From assembly GCA_023386315.1 (NCBI GenBank), contig JAEWJZ010000008.1, forward strand, positions 1 to 64,000: DNA of 64,000 nucleotides, in the 5' to 3' direction. The notes below the pieces were generated by a model. That model searched no databases. It was not told where the DNA came from and saw only the letters and a list, made by a program, of their open reading frames with translations. The stretch's first letter is position 1, and every line of letters starts with the position of its first letter. Below, in pieces: positions 48,128 through 56,443 of this stretch. The position numbers were made by a program, and so were the translations under genes. This DNA comes from Bacillota bacterium (lineage in GTDB: Bacteria; Bacillota; Clostridia; Lachnospirales; Lachnospiraceae).

Positions 48128-48757
48128 TTATGCTCTTCTGCGGACCCCCTCTTCTATTACCTGGAACTGATATTTAACCGCATGGAGAATCTCATCTATA
48201 TCCGCTGATTCCATAAAATACATGGACATGGATTTTGCCACAAGGAAAAGCAGAAGTTCCAGTAATTCTGACAGTTCTCCACTGCTTGAAACCGGGCAGA
48301 CAATATGATCCAGCTTCTCAAAACAGTAACGGACCAGTTCCTGTTCTTCTTTACTCTTATTAAAAAAATCCTTGAAGCCTATCATGCTTGTTTCTGTCAT
48401 CAATTTTGCATCTAAAAATATATTTTTGTAGAATATAAAATCCTGCTGCTCCCGTCCGAAATTGATCAATACCAGGATTGAATTCCAAAATACCTGATAA
48501 ATATTACCTTCGCATAATTCAAGATTTTGAAAAAACCACCGTTTGCAGGTTTCCTGAAAATCACGCAGCAGATAAGCAAGCAAATCTTCCTTATCATCAA
48601 AATAAGTATAAAAACTTCCCCTGGAGATATCAGCCTCTTTTATAATCTGGTTTATCGAGACATCGGAAAAGGAAAATTTTGAAAATTCACGAATTGCCGC
48701 ACGTTTTATTGTTTCACGTTTAATATCAGGCAAATGTAAAAAACGTTGTGTTGGCAT
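48128..48757 (-). CDS. TetR-family transcriptional regulator, cluster 1
   Basis: The 209-residue protein has an N-terminal TetR helix-turn-helix: IKRAAIREFSKFSFSDVSIN followed by QIIKEADISRGSFYTYFDDK and EDLLAYLL (about residues 17-65). The C-terminal helical domain is a putative ligand pocket. The ATG at 48757 follows GGAAGGA; a GTG four codons earlier is possible. It lies upstream of the TolC/MFP/RND genes on the same strand, so it probably represses them. A perfect palindrome lies in its own promoter region. Confidence 0.92.
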   Translation of the reverse strand: MPTQRFLHLPDIKRETIKRAAIREFSKFSFSDVSINQIIKEADISRGSFYTYFDDKEDLLAYLLRDFQETCKRWFFQNLELCEGNIYQVFWNSILVLINFGREQQDFIFYKNIFLDAKLMTETSMIGFKDFFNKSKEEQELVRYCFEKLDHIVCPVSSSGELSELLELLLFLVAKSMSMYFMESADIDEILHAVKYQFQVIEEGVRRRA

Positions 48758-48776
48758 AAGTCCTTCCACCTTCTTA

Positions 48777-48782
48777 ATTATA
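48777..48782 (-). promoter_or_regulatory. -10 box of tetR
   Basis: TATAAT on the minus strand, 20 nt upstream of the ATG at 48757; no good -35 was found. Confidence 0.4.
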
Positions 48783-48808
48783 AAAAATTCCTAAACTTTA
48801 TTAAAAAA

Positions 48809-48823
48809 ATGACAACTTGTCAT
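48809..48823. promoter_or_regulatory. Perfect palindrome upstream of tetR, candidate TetR operator
   Basis: ATGACAACTTGTCAT: 7-bp arms around one central base, about 27 nt upstream of the tetR -10 box. The size and place fit a TetR autoregulatory operator. Confidence 0.55.
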
Positions 48824-48832
48824 CTTATAGTC

Positions 48833-48863
48833 AAAACATATGGCGGAAAATATCCGCCATATG
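48833..48863 (-). terminator. Terminator of the second cell-wall repeat protein gene
   Basis: CATATGGCGGA/TCCGCCATATG 11-bp stem followed by TTTT on the minus strand. Confidence 0.8.
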
Positions 48864-48892
48864 TTATATGTGAAACCTTTGTCAGAGCATAA

Positions 48893-50644
48893 TTAGCTTT
48901 CTACGTAGAGAGCTGTGATATCATTACCCTTCTGATCGTAGCAACGGTCATCGCCATCTTTTGCTTTATGCTTATTTTTCTGAACAGTACCAGAAGTATT
49001 TACAAGTTTGTAGGTAATACCGGCCTTTCTGGCTGCCTCGTAGTTGATATTGTAATATTCATCATATTTATCTTTATCATTTAACATGCTGTCATTACGT
49101 ACAAGCCAGCTCTTGCCGTCTGCACTTGCCTTACCTTCTGCCTCCAGATCATCCATAAACTCATCTGTATCCAGAATGCTGTATCTTGTCTTTGTGGATC
49201 CGCCCTCTTTTGTCTCTTTAATCTTGACTACAGAGTACTTATCATCCTTATCAGCCTCTAAAAGCATACCTGCCATATAGTACTTGTCATCATCAATGCC
49301 AGTCTTACCTGCACCCTTAAAGGTACCTGACTTGTTAAAGAAGAAGTTGAAGGTTTCTCCATCAATTTCAACACTCTGTTTATTTGTCTTCATGGAGCCG
49401 TCATTACCGTTGCCAAAGTTATAGCAGTAGTAACCTTCATCCAGCCAGTGATTTGCATTATCCTTGAAACGGTCTTCTGTATCAAATGGGAAATCATCAT
49501 CATCATCATCTATAATATCAATGATATCCTTGTTAGGATTATCCTCTTCGAATTTATAGAATTTCAAACCGTCCTTCATTCTTCCCTTTGTATCAAAGGC
49601 ATACTTCTTACCGTTAATGGTTTTGATTTCACCTGAAACCAGCTGTCCTTCATTATCGGAATAGTACCAGTAATCTTCATCATCATTATATTTCTCTAAA
49701 TGCAGATTCTCATCCGGAACAACTTTAAACCAGCCCTTGGTAATTCTTGCACCATCTTCTGGAGAACCGAAATATCTCCATTCTCTGGTGTAATCATTGG
49801 CGCCCTGTCCTGTAGAAGCTGTTGCAGAAGTAGCGTTTGCTTTTGTTGCAGTTGCATCCCAGAGAATCCACTCTGCGTTCATACGGCCCCACTCATCAAA
49901 GCTGTACTTTTTGCCATTGATGGTTTTTCCGTCTTTACTTGTCTGCTTCTTACCGTTGCTCTTAAACCAGAACCAACGCTCCTGCTCTTCATCATCAAAG
50001 GTATTATGGCTGGAAACTCTGGCATTGCCATCTTTGGCAGCATCATCGTAATCATCGTCGGTAATCTCAATGGTAGCCCAGCCTGTTGTCTTTGCTCCGT
50101 CATCTTCTTTACCGCAATAATAAATTCCTTCTTTCCATGCATCATCGCCGGTTTCTCTTTCACCATCATCGTTAACCCAGCCGAAAAGCATCTTGCCTTC
50201 GTCATCAAAGATATATTCTTTGCCGTTAACGGATTTAAAGGAAGCTGTATCGCTGCTGGTAGAGCTCTTGTAAGCTTTACCATTGGAGCCAAAATAGTAC
50301 CAGTTATTTACAGGCTCGTCATCGTCATCGCTGCCGTCATAATCTTCATTCTCCATGGATACCCATTTATTGGTTACCATAGCACCGTTCTCGTCTACAT
50401 AGTAGTATTCATCATCGTATTCTACAATAACATCAGTGGCCATCTCGCCGCTATCGTTTAAGTAGAACCAGTTGTCACCAGACTTCGCCCACTTCTCTGT
50501 TTCTTTGTCTCCGCTTCTGTTGTAGTACACCCATGTACCGTTCTCTTCCTGCCAGCCAGTAGCTGCGAAAGAAGACATGGAAGCACCTAATGCCAGCAGT
50601 GCTGCTGTAGATAAAACAGCAACTAATTTGGTCTGCTTTCTCAT
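48893..50644 (-). CDS. Secreted cell-wall-binding repeat protein, acidic
   Basis: The 583-residue protein has a signal peptide (MRKQTKLVAVLSTAALLALG, cut near SFAAT) and then many cell-wall-binding repeats (WVYYNRSGDKETEKW, NWFYLNDSGEMATD, YYYVDENGAMVTNKW, KSNGKKQTSKDG, YSFDEWGRMNAEW). It is very rich in Asp, with a run of acidic residues near residue 385. No catalytic domain is seen. The C-terminal KLVNTSGTVQKNKHKAKDGD matches the end of the paralogue at 8450-9802. It is divergent from the tyrosine recombinase pair. The wall ligand is unknown. Confidence 0.85.
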   Translation of the reverse strand: MRKQTKLVAVLSTAALLALGASMSSFAATGWQEENGTWVYYNRSGDKETEKWAKSGDNWFYLNDSGEMATDVIVEYDDEYYYVDENGAMVTNKWVSMENEDYDGSDDDDEPVNNWYYFGSNGKAYKSSTSSDTASFKSVNGKEYIFDDEGKMLFGWVNDDGERETGDDAWKEGIYYCGKEDDGAKTTGWATIEITDDDYDDAAKDGNARVSSHNTFDDEEQERWFWFKSNGKKQTSKDGKTINGKKYSFDEWGRMNAEWILWDATATKANATSATASTGQGANDYTREWRYFGSPEDGARITKGWFKVVPDENLHLEKYNDDEDYWYYSDNEGQLVSGEIKTINGKKYAFDTKGRMKDGLKFYKFEEDNPNKDIIDIIDDDDDDFPFDTEDRFKDNANHWLDEGYYCYNFGNGNDGSMKTNKQSVEIDGETFNFFFNKSGTFKGAGKTGIDDDKYYMAGMLLEADKDDKYSVVKIKETKEGGSTKTRYSILDTDEFMDDLEAEGKASADGKSWLVRNDSMLNDKDKYDEYYNINYEAARKAGITYKLVNTSGTVQKNKHKAKDGDDRCYDQKGNDITALYVES

Positions 50645-50801
50645 AATAAATGCACTCTCCTTTTTTCTTTTTGAAATAATTTAGGTGAAATTCCTAATTG
50701 CATCACATGGCTATTATACTTCTAATATTGGAAATTATCGAAAGCAAAACCAGTTTTAGCCACTATTTATGCTTTATTTTTACTATTTTTTCGAATTTTT
50801 C

Positions 50802-50830
50802 TTGATTTTTTAATGAACAGTTTATATACT
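50802..50830 (+). promoter_or_regulatory. Promoter of the recombinase pair
   Basis: TTGATT, 17-nt spacer, TATACT, 46 nt upstream of the first recombinase ATG. Confidence 0.65.
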
Positions 50831-50875
50831 TGTGTTAAACTGTATTTGTTTGATTCTAAAAGGAGATGGAAAGAT

Positions 50876-51739
50876 ATGACGAAAGGAAACGTAATAACCG
50901 AAATTACAACCGAGAACAAAAGCGTCGTAGAGCAAAGCCTTGATGATTTCCAAAAATATTTGAAAATCAACAATATGTCTGCAAATACCATTCACGTATA
51001 TTTGTTTGCAGCAAGACAGTTTCTTGACCGATACCATGTGATCAGCCATGATAATCTCATGCTCTATAAGTGCTACTTAATGGAGCATTACAAGCCTCAG
51101 ACAGTAAATTTGAGAATCAGGGCGCTGAACTGCTACATGGAATCTTTAAAGCTTTCTTCTTCAAAAATGCTGATGATACGCGTCCAGCAGAAAACGTTCC
51201 TGGAGAACATTATCAGCCAGGCAGACTATGAGTATTTAAAAAACTGCCTCATCCGTGATGGAAACATGCTGTATTATTTTGTGATCCGGTTTATGGCTGC
51301 TACCGGAGTTCGGGTCAGTGAACTTGTAATGACAAAAGTGGAACATGTAAAATGCGGACATATGGATATTTACTCCAAGGATAACAAAATAAGAAGAATT
51401 TACTTTCCTAAAAGCCTGCGCGTGGAAGCACTTAAATGGCTGGGGCAGATCAACCGTGTCAGCGGATACGTCTTCTTAAACCGATACGGGGAACCAATCA
51501 CTCCTGCCGGAATACGCGGACAGCTTAAAAAATTTACCGCGCTTTACGGGCTGGATCCAAAGGTCGTTTACCCCCACTCCTTCCGTCATCGTTTTGCAAA
51601 AAATTTTATTGAGAAATGCGGAGATATCTCCATGCTTTCTGATATTTTAGGTCATGAAAGTATTGAAACAACAAGAATTTACTTACATAGAAGCAGTACG
51701 GAACAAAAACAGATCGTTAATCAGATTGTGAATTGGTAG
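50876..51739 (+). CDS. Tyrosine recombinase, first of a tandem pair
   Basis: A 287-residue XerC/D-like recombinase with an N-terminal SAM-like DNA-binding domain (DDFQKYLKINNMSANTIHVY, about residues 23-42) and a C-terminal catalytic domain. All catalytic residues are present: Arg146 (GVRVSEL), a Lys in the YSKDNKIRRIYFP beta-hairpin, His234 and Arg237 (YPHSFRHRFAKNF), His260 (LGHESIETT) and nucleophile Tyr269 (RIYLHRSS). The ATG at 50876 follows AAAGGAG; upstream in-frame codons lack a site. The close paralogue starts 6 nt later. No phage or ICE genes are near, so integration or DNA inversion are both open. Confidence 0.9.
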   Translation: MTKGNVITEITTENKSVVEQSLDDFQKYLKINNMSANTIHVYLFAARQFLDRYHVISHDNLMLYKCYLMEHYKPQTVNLRIRALNCYMESLKLSSSKMLMIRVQQKTFLENIISQADYEYLKNCLIRDGNMLYYFVIRFMAATGVRVSELVMTKVEHVKCGHMDIYSKDNKIRRIYFPKSLRVEALKWLGQINRVSGYVFLNRYGEPITPAGIRGQLKKFTALYGLDPKVVYPHSFRHRFAKNFIEKCGDISMLSDILGHESIETTRIYLHRSSTEQKQIVNQIVNW

Positions 51740-51745
51740 GGAATT

Positions 51746-52591
51746 ATGTTAAATGAAGAATTATTGAATGAATTTAAGAAATATTTAAAGAAAAAAAATT
51801 TATCAGGTAACTCCATTACTGCCTATGCAGGCAGTGTGCGGCTTTTTTTCACCCTGTATGATGAGGTTACACCTGAGAATCTTCAACAGTATAAGAGCTA
51901 CTTAATTCCGCGATACCGCCCGGCAACCGTAAATCAGCGGATATATGCAATCAACCATTTTTCCCGTTTTCTGGCGGAGACAAGTGAAGCGGATTCCATT
52001 TTGTTGTCATCCTACCATCTCCCGTCTGTTAAAGTGCAGCAGAAAACTTTTCTGGACACGATTATTTCCAATGAAGATTATGAGATCTTTAAAGAGAGGC
52101 TGAAAGAAGAAAAGAATTATTTCTGGTACTTTATTGTACGCTTTCTAGCCGCTACAGGCGCCAGGGTCAGCGAACTGATTCAGATAAAGGAAGAGCATTT
52201 AAAGCTGGGTTATTTAGATCTGTATTCCAAGGGAGGAAAGATACGGCGTATCTACTTTCCTGATTCCCTTTGTGAAGAGGCACTGGCATGGTGTGCGGAC
52301 CGCGGTGTCCGAAGCGGCTTTTTGTTTTTGAATAAAACAGGTCATTTGATTACCCCCAGGGGAATTAATTACCAGCTCAAGCATCTGGCCAGCCGCTATG
52401 GGATAGATCCTGATACGGTTTACCCCCATTCATTCCGGCATCGTTTTGCAAAGAATTTTTTAGCCCGCAATAATGACATCTCACTTCTTGCCGATTTAAT
52501 GGGGCACGAAAGCATCGAGACAACCAGAATCTACCTGACTCGTTCCAGCCAGGAACAACAACAGCTCCTTGACGAAATTATCACATGGTGA
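51746..52591 (+). CDS. Tyrosine recombinase, second of a tandem pair
   Basis: A 281-residue paralogue of the preceding protein with the same layout: N-terminal FKKYLKKKNLSGNSITAYAG, then Arg140 (GARVSEL), His228 and Arg231 (YPHSFRHRFAKNF), His254 (MGHESIETT) and Tyr263 (RIYLTRSS), all intact. Both share the GSVRLFF/ARQFL core-binding and VQQKTFL linker phrases, pointing to a tandem duplication. The 6-nt gap suggests co-translation. Pairs of such recombinases may act as a heterodimer on nonidentical half-sites, as XerC and XerD do; which site they use here is unknown. Confidence 0.9.
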   Translation: MLNEELLNEFKKYLKKKNLSGNSITAYAGSVRLFFTLYDEVTPENLQQYKSYLIPRYRPATVNQRIYAINHFSRFLAETSEADSILLSSYHLPSVKVQQKTFLDTIISNEDYEIFKERLKEEKNYFWYFIVRFLAATGARVSELIQIKEEHLKLGYLDLYSKGGKIRRIYFPDSLCEEALAWCADRGVRSGFLFLNKTGHLITPRGINYQLKHLASRYGIDPDTVYPHSFRHRFAKNFLARNNDISLLADLMGHESIETTRIYLTRSSQEQQQLLDEIITW

Positions 52592-52666
52592 GCGTATTTT
52601 TTTAATATTTTATGTTTCTTTTTTATTATTTTTGCGATATAATTTCAAAAAGGAGGATAAAACGCA

Positions 52667-53887
52667 ATGCTTATTTCTTTTCGGTTTAAAAACTTCCGTT
52701 CCTTTTTGGACGAGACATTTATCAATATGAAGGCAGTCACCTATAAAGAACTTCCTGATCACCTGATTCAAGCGGATAATCAGAAGCTGATAAAAACATT
52801 GGCTGTTTATGGACCCAATTCAAGCGGAAAAACCAACTTATTCCTTGCTATTGCCAGTTTTCACTCTTTAATTTTCTGGCAGCTTTTTCCCTCTCAGACG
52901 TCAAACCAAAATCGTTTCATTAATCTTTTACAGTTGACTTCCATGGACCGCATTGTTCCCCATTATCAGGACAATTCGGAAACTCATCCTACGGAAATGG
53001 AAATATCTTTTATTAGCAGCAACAGAATTTACGAATATGGTTTTTCCATCTGTTCACAAAACATCATAACGGAACACTTAACAGTCGATAACCATCTTGT
53101 ATTTTCACGAACTGCAGCGGAACTGTCCTACGGACGCTTCTACGAAAAATATATGCGTTCCAAAACAGTTATACGTCCGCATAGCAACCGGTTATTCTGT
53201 TCTATTTTATCTTCCCTGGATGTTCCTGAGATGACATCAATTATGAAACCTTTTGAAAACTTCTTTTCCTCTAAACTTCATTATTATTTTGATGATTTAG
53301 AGCTGCTTCAGATTCTTGGTAATACGCTAATGGATGGAAAGATATTTAAGATCCTTGAAAATCCGGAAGCCATCGAATTCAGCCTGTCCCAGCTTCGCAA
53401 GCTTGGGATACCTGTAGAAGACATTATTGTTGATAAGGGAATCCCAAAACTTGGATTTCTCACTAAATCCCGGTCAAGCGGCCAGTCATTCATCAAATAT
53501 ATGGACATTATGGAGATATCCTCAGGTACGCTGAAAAATCTGTTTATGTTTTTAAGAATTTATGAGTTGAGTCAGAATGGTGGTATCCTGATGATTGACA
53601 GCATATCCGGCGAATTTCACCCCGCTGTCACCAAATTTATAGTTGATTCCTTTCAGCAGGAATCTAACAAGAATGTACAGCTTATTTTCTCCACTCACGA
53701 TATCTCAATTTTAAATAACCAGCAGTTCAGACGTGATGAGGTGGCTTTTGTAGACATGAATGAATATGGGGAATCAAGACTCTACACCCTGGCAGATATC
53801 AAGGTCCGGTCAGATGCAAGCTTTTCCAAGGACTATCTTCTTGGAAAATACGGAGCTATTCCTCTTGTTAAGGATACAATCTTCTGA
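52667..53887 (+). CDS. AAA ATPase, RloA/OLD-like (AAA_15/21)
   Basis: The 406-residue protein has Walker A GPNSSGKT (residues 49-56) after the SFRFKNFRSF strand typical of RecF/OLD-like ATPases, an ABC-type signature-like EISSGTLKNLFMF, a Walker B-like GGILMIDSISGEFHP and the switch LIFSTHD. In this family the Walker B is normally followed by Glu (DE...LHP); here it is Asp-Ser. Family members such as RloA/AbiLii are anti-phage proteins that usually pair with a toxin such as RloB; no partner is adjacent. The start ATG follows AAGGAGG. The function is unknown. Confidence 0.8.
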   Translation: MLISFRFKNFRSFLDETFINMKAVTYKELPDHLIQADNQKLIKTLAVYGPNSSGKTNLFLAIASFHSLIFWQLFPSQTSNQNRFINLLQLTSMDRIVPHYQDNSETHPTEMEISFISSNRIYEYGFSICSQNIITEHLTVDNHLVFSRTAAELSYGRFYEKYMRSKTVIRPHSNRLFCSILSSLDVPEMTSIMKPFENFFSSKLHYYFDDLELLQILGNTLMDGKIFKILENPEAIEFSLSQLRKLGIPVEDIIVDKGIPKLGFLTKSRSSGQSFIKYMDIMEISSGTLKNLFMFLRIYELSQNGGILMIDSISGEFHPAVTKFIVDSFQQESNKNVQLIFSTHDISILNNQQFRRDEVAFVDMNEYGESRLYTLADIKVRSDASFSKDYLLGKYGAIPLVKDTIF

Positions 53888-53927
53888 TTATAAATGGGTT
53901 CAGGCTGCTTAAACAATCATTCTACAT

Positions 53928-53978
53928 AAAAAGAGCGTGTCGCAAAACTATTTACAAATGGTCTTGCAGCACGCTCTT
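53928..53978 (-). terminator. Terminator of the ddl-murI-DUF1934 operon, with alternative pairing
   Basis: AAGAGCGTG/CACGCTCTT outer stem with an inner GCAA/TTGC, followed by TTTTT on the minus strand. A second copy of the TGCAAAACTA arm nearer the gene (54008-54021) can pair with the same downstream arm, so two folds compete. Confidence 0.6.
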
Positions 53979-54024
53979 AATTTAAGGAAAAAATAAGACA
54001 TTCTGTTAGTTTTGCAACAGCCTT

Positions 54025-54471
54025 TTAACTCAGAAGATGAATATTGGCAGTATCCTTCGAACAGACCTCAAGCACAATATTACATTCTGAAACATGCTGG
54101 TAATTAATATCCAGGGTATAGTCCACCTGGACCTTTAAGCGGTCCTCTTCTTCAGCAATCCTGATATCATTGGTTCTGATCCCGATCATCAGCTCTCCAA
54201 ATGGCGTTGCATAACAGGAAATGTTTTTCTTTTCCTTTTCAAAGGTCATATGAACACTGGTGCTTCCTCTTTTTATGATATCCATTCCTGACCGGTGGAT
54301 CTTAATGGTGTTTCTGGTCACACCTTCCACCCCTTCCTGAACCTCATCATAAAGAATATAATGACTGCCGTTTTTCAAAAAATAATCGCCTCTTGTGATC
54401 ATTTCCACAGCCTGATTGTCATCTTCCACGATCTGTGCACCGCTGATACTGATCAGAACATCTCTTGTCAT
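54025..54471 (-). CDS. DUF1934 beta-barrel protein
   Basis: The 148-residue protein starts MTRDVLISISGAQIVEDDNQ and contains IKIHRSGMDIIKRGSTSVHM, matching the DUF1934 (YwiB-like, calycin-type beta-barrel) family. It has no signal peptide and no known activity. It is last in an operon with ddl and murI, 14 nt after murI, so a role tied to cell-wall precursor supply is possible but not shown. Confidence 0.85.
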   Translation of the reverse strand: MTRDVLISISGAQIVEDDNQAVEMITRGDYFLKNGSHYILYDEVQEGVEGVTRNTIKIHRSGMDIIKRGSTSVHMTFEKEKKNISCYATPFGELMIGIRTNDIRIAEEEDRLKVQVDYTLDINYQHVSECNIVLEVCSKDTANIHLLS

Positions 54472-54485
54472 AATGTATAACTCCT

Positions 54486-55304
54486 CTAAAACTCTTCTAT
54501 ATTTATTTGTCTCGTCTCTTTTACCTGGCCGGGAAGAATGGAAGCGGCAAAGCTTGTGAATTTTTCCGCCAGATCACTGACATAGAAATGATATTTATCA
54601 ATGCTGCTGCCGTCATGATTACAGATAAGGCCCTTTTCCTCCAGAACCTGCTTTAATTCCAGAGCTGTTTCATATGCCGGATTCACTAACGTAACTTCCG
54701 GTCCCATCAGCCTGCCCACCGTGGAACGAAGAAGTGGATAGTGGGTGCAGCCTAATATAAGTGTATCAATGTATTTGCCTTTTAATTCGCTTAAATATCT
54801 GGATGCGATTTCATCTGTAACGGAATCGTGAAGCAGGCCTTCCTCCACCAGAGGAACCAGAAGCGGACACGGCTTTCCTGTAACTTCAATGTCTTCCCGC
54901 ATTTCTTTTATCACTCTGGTATATACACCGCTTCTTATGGTTCCTTCGGTTCCAATGATGCCTATTTTTCCATTCTTAGTAGATTCAATCGCAGTTCTCG
55001 CTCCTGCGTGAATCACTCCGATGATGGGAATATCCAAATCATGTTCCACTGTTTCCAGTGCACAGGCAGTTGCCGTATTACAGGCAATTACAATTGCCTT
55101 TACATCCTGGGTCATCAGAAAGCGGATAATCTGTCTTGTAAAACGGATGACAGTACTGCAGGATTTGTTCCCATAGGGGACCCGTGCCGTATCACCGAAG
55201 TATACGATCCTTTCATCCGGCATCTGCCTCATGATCTCTCTTGCCACAGTAAGTCCGCCTACGCCGGAATCAAACACTCCAATGGGAGAATTTCTGTCTG
55301 CCAT
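54486..55304 (-). CDS. murI: Glutamate racemase
   Basis: MurI makes D-glutamate for peptidoglycan. The 272-residue protein has the two catalytic cysteines, Cys75 in IVIACNTATA and Cys186 in LILGCTHYPLL, and the FDSGVGGLTV N-terminal motif (residues 11-20). It starts MADRNSPIGVF. It lies 12 nt after ddl, so peptidoglycan D-amino acid genes are grouped. Confidence 0.96.
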   Translation of the reverse strand: MADRNSPIGVFDSGVGGLTVAREIMRQMPDERIVYFGDTARVPYGNKSCSTVIRFTRQIIRFLMTQDVKAIVIACNTATACALETVEHDLDIPIIGVIHAGARTAIESTKNGKIGIIGTEGTIRSGVYTRVIKEMREDIEVTGKPCPLLVPLVEEGLLHDSVTDEIASRYLSELKGKYIDTLILGCTHYPLLRSTVGRLMGPEVTLVNPAYETALELKQVLEEKGLICNHDGSSIDKYHFYVSDLAEKFTSFAASILPGQVKETRQINIEEF

Positions 55305-55316
55305 AACATCTGCTCC

Positions 55317-56381
55317 TTAATCGTCAAACCGGCTCAAAGCGTCTTCCATCAGACGGTCTACGAGCTGGTCCTTGCTTATTCCTGCTGCCTCCCAAAGCAT
55401 GGGATACATGCTGATTGCTGTAAATCCCGGCATTGTATTAATCTCGTTAAATACAACCGTTCCATCTTTCTTCACAAAAAAATCCACTCTTGCCAGCCCG
55501 GAGCCGTCCACTGCCTGAAATACAGCTATTGCTGCTTCTCTGACCCGTTGTGCTGCCCCCTCCGGCAATACCGGATCAATGACAGTTTTTGAGTCCGCAT
55601 TATGATACTTTGCGTCAAAGTCATAAAATTCTGCTGCCGCAAGAATCTCTCCCACACCAGAGGCCTTAACAGGCTGATTGCCGCCGCCCAGAACTGCGCA
55701 TTCGATTTCTCTGCCAACGATCATCTCTTCTACCAGAATCTTTCGGTCATGTCTGGCTGCTTCCAGTAATGCTTCCTCCAGTTCCTTCCGGTCTGACGCA
55801 CGGCTGACACCCTTTGAAGAACCCGCATTGGACGGCTTTACAAATACCGGATAATCAAACCGTTCTTCTACTCTGGCTAATACCTGCTCCATATTCTTTA
55901 ACTGATGACGCATAACTGGTACATAGGCAGCCTGCAAAACCCCCAGGTCATCTACAATAATCTTTGTATATAATTTATCCATGGAAACAGCAGAGGAAAG
56001 AACGCCGCATCCCACATATGGAATTCTGGAAAGCTCCAGAAGGCCCTGAACCGTTCCGTCTTCGCCCATAAGGCCGTGAAGCACCGGAAATACCACATCT
56101 GCCTTAACAAGCTCTGTCTTATTCCCATCAAGCAGTACAACCGCGCCCATTCCGGCGTCAGGTGAAAGAATGGCACTGATCCGTCCCTCTCTCCATGATC
56201 CGTCTTTGATTTCCTTTACGGATTCTGTTTTAATCCAGTGTCCTTCCTCAGTAATTCCGATCAAAAGCAGATTATATTTGTCTTTATTTATATGGTCTAT
56301 CACATTGACAACTGACATACAGGAAACGACGTGCTCCGATGACTGTCCGCCAAATAATACAACCGCAGTTTTCTTACTCAT
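55317..56381 (-). CDS. ddl: D-alanine--D-alanine ligase
   Basis: Ddl joins two D-alanines for the peptidoglycan stem. The 354-residue ATP-grasp protein starts MSKKTAVVLFGGQSSEHVVS; the ATG at 56381 follows AAGGAGACT. Motifs are DGTVQGLLELSRIPYVGCGV, FVKPSNAGSSKGVSRASDRK, REIECAVLGG and the metal-binding FNEINTMPGFT at the end. The usual ligase architecture is complete. It heads an operon with murI and DUF1934 and is divergent from spoIIR. Confidence 0.95.
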   Translation of the reverse strand: MSKKTAVVLFGGQSSEHVVSCMSVVNVIDHINKDKYNLLLIGITEEGHWIKTESVKEIKDGSWREGRISAILSPDAGMGAVVLLDGNKTELVKADVVFPVLHGLMGEDGTVQGLLELSRIPYVGCGVLSSAVSMDKLYTKIIVDDLGVLQAAYVPVMRHQLKNMEQVLARVEERFDYPVFVKPSNAGSSKGVSRASDRKELEEALLEAARHDRKILVEEMIVGREIECAVLGGGNQPVKASGVGEILAAAEFYDFDAKYHNADSKTVIDPVLPEGAAQRVREAAIAVFQAVDGSGLARVDFFVKKDGTVVFNEINTMPGFTAISMYPMLWEAAGISKDQLVDRLMEDALSRFDD

Positions 56382-56414
56382 TCCAGTCTCCTTAATAAAT
56401 TCTTGATTTACAGC

Positions 56415-56443
56415 GTTTATATTATAGCACATATGGTTACAAT
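56415..56443 (+). promoter_or_regulatory. Sigma-F-like promoter of spoIIR
   Basis: GTTTA (56415-56419), 15-nt spacer, GGTTACAAT (56435-56443). This matches the sigma-F pattern known from Bacillus (GYATA-N15-GGNNANANT) with one mismatch in the -35. It lies 33 nt before the spoIIR ATG and overlaps the divergent ddl promoter. Confidence 0.6.

Noticed and set aside
49700..50461. A 253-codon hydrophobic plus-strand frame opposite the second cell-wall repeat gene
   Set aside because: Its hydrophobicity is the complement of the acidic repeats on the minus strand; no ribosome-binding site.
48893..50644. Repeated DNA that might be taken for a CRISPR array
   Set aside because: The repeats are imperfect, of uneven spacing, and encode wall-binding protein repeats in frame; no CRISPR array or cas gene is seen in the window.
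50876..53887. A prophage or integrative element around the two recombinases
   Set aside because: No phage structural, replication, excision or conjugation genes, no tRNA and no flanking direct repeats were found; housekeeping genes follow at once.
54828..55592. A 254-codon plus-strand frame spanning murI and ddl
   Set aside because: It crosses two conserved genes on the opposite strand and resembles no known protein.
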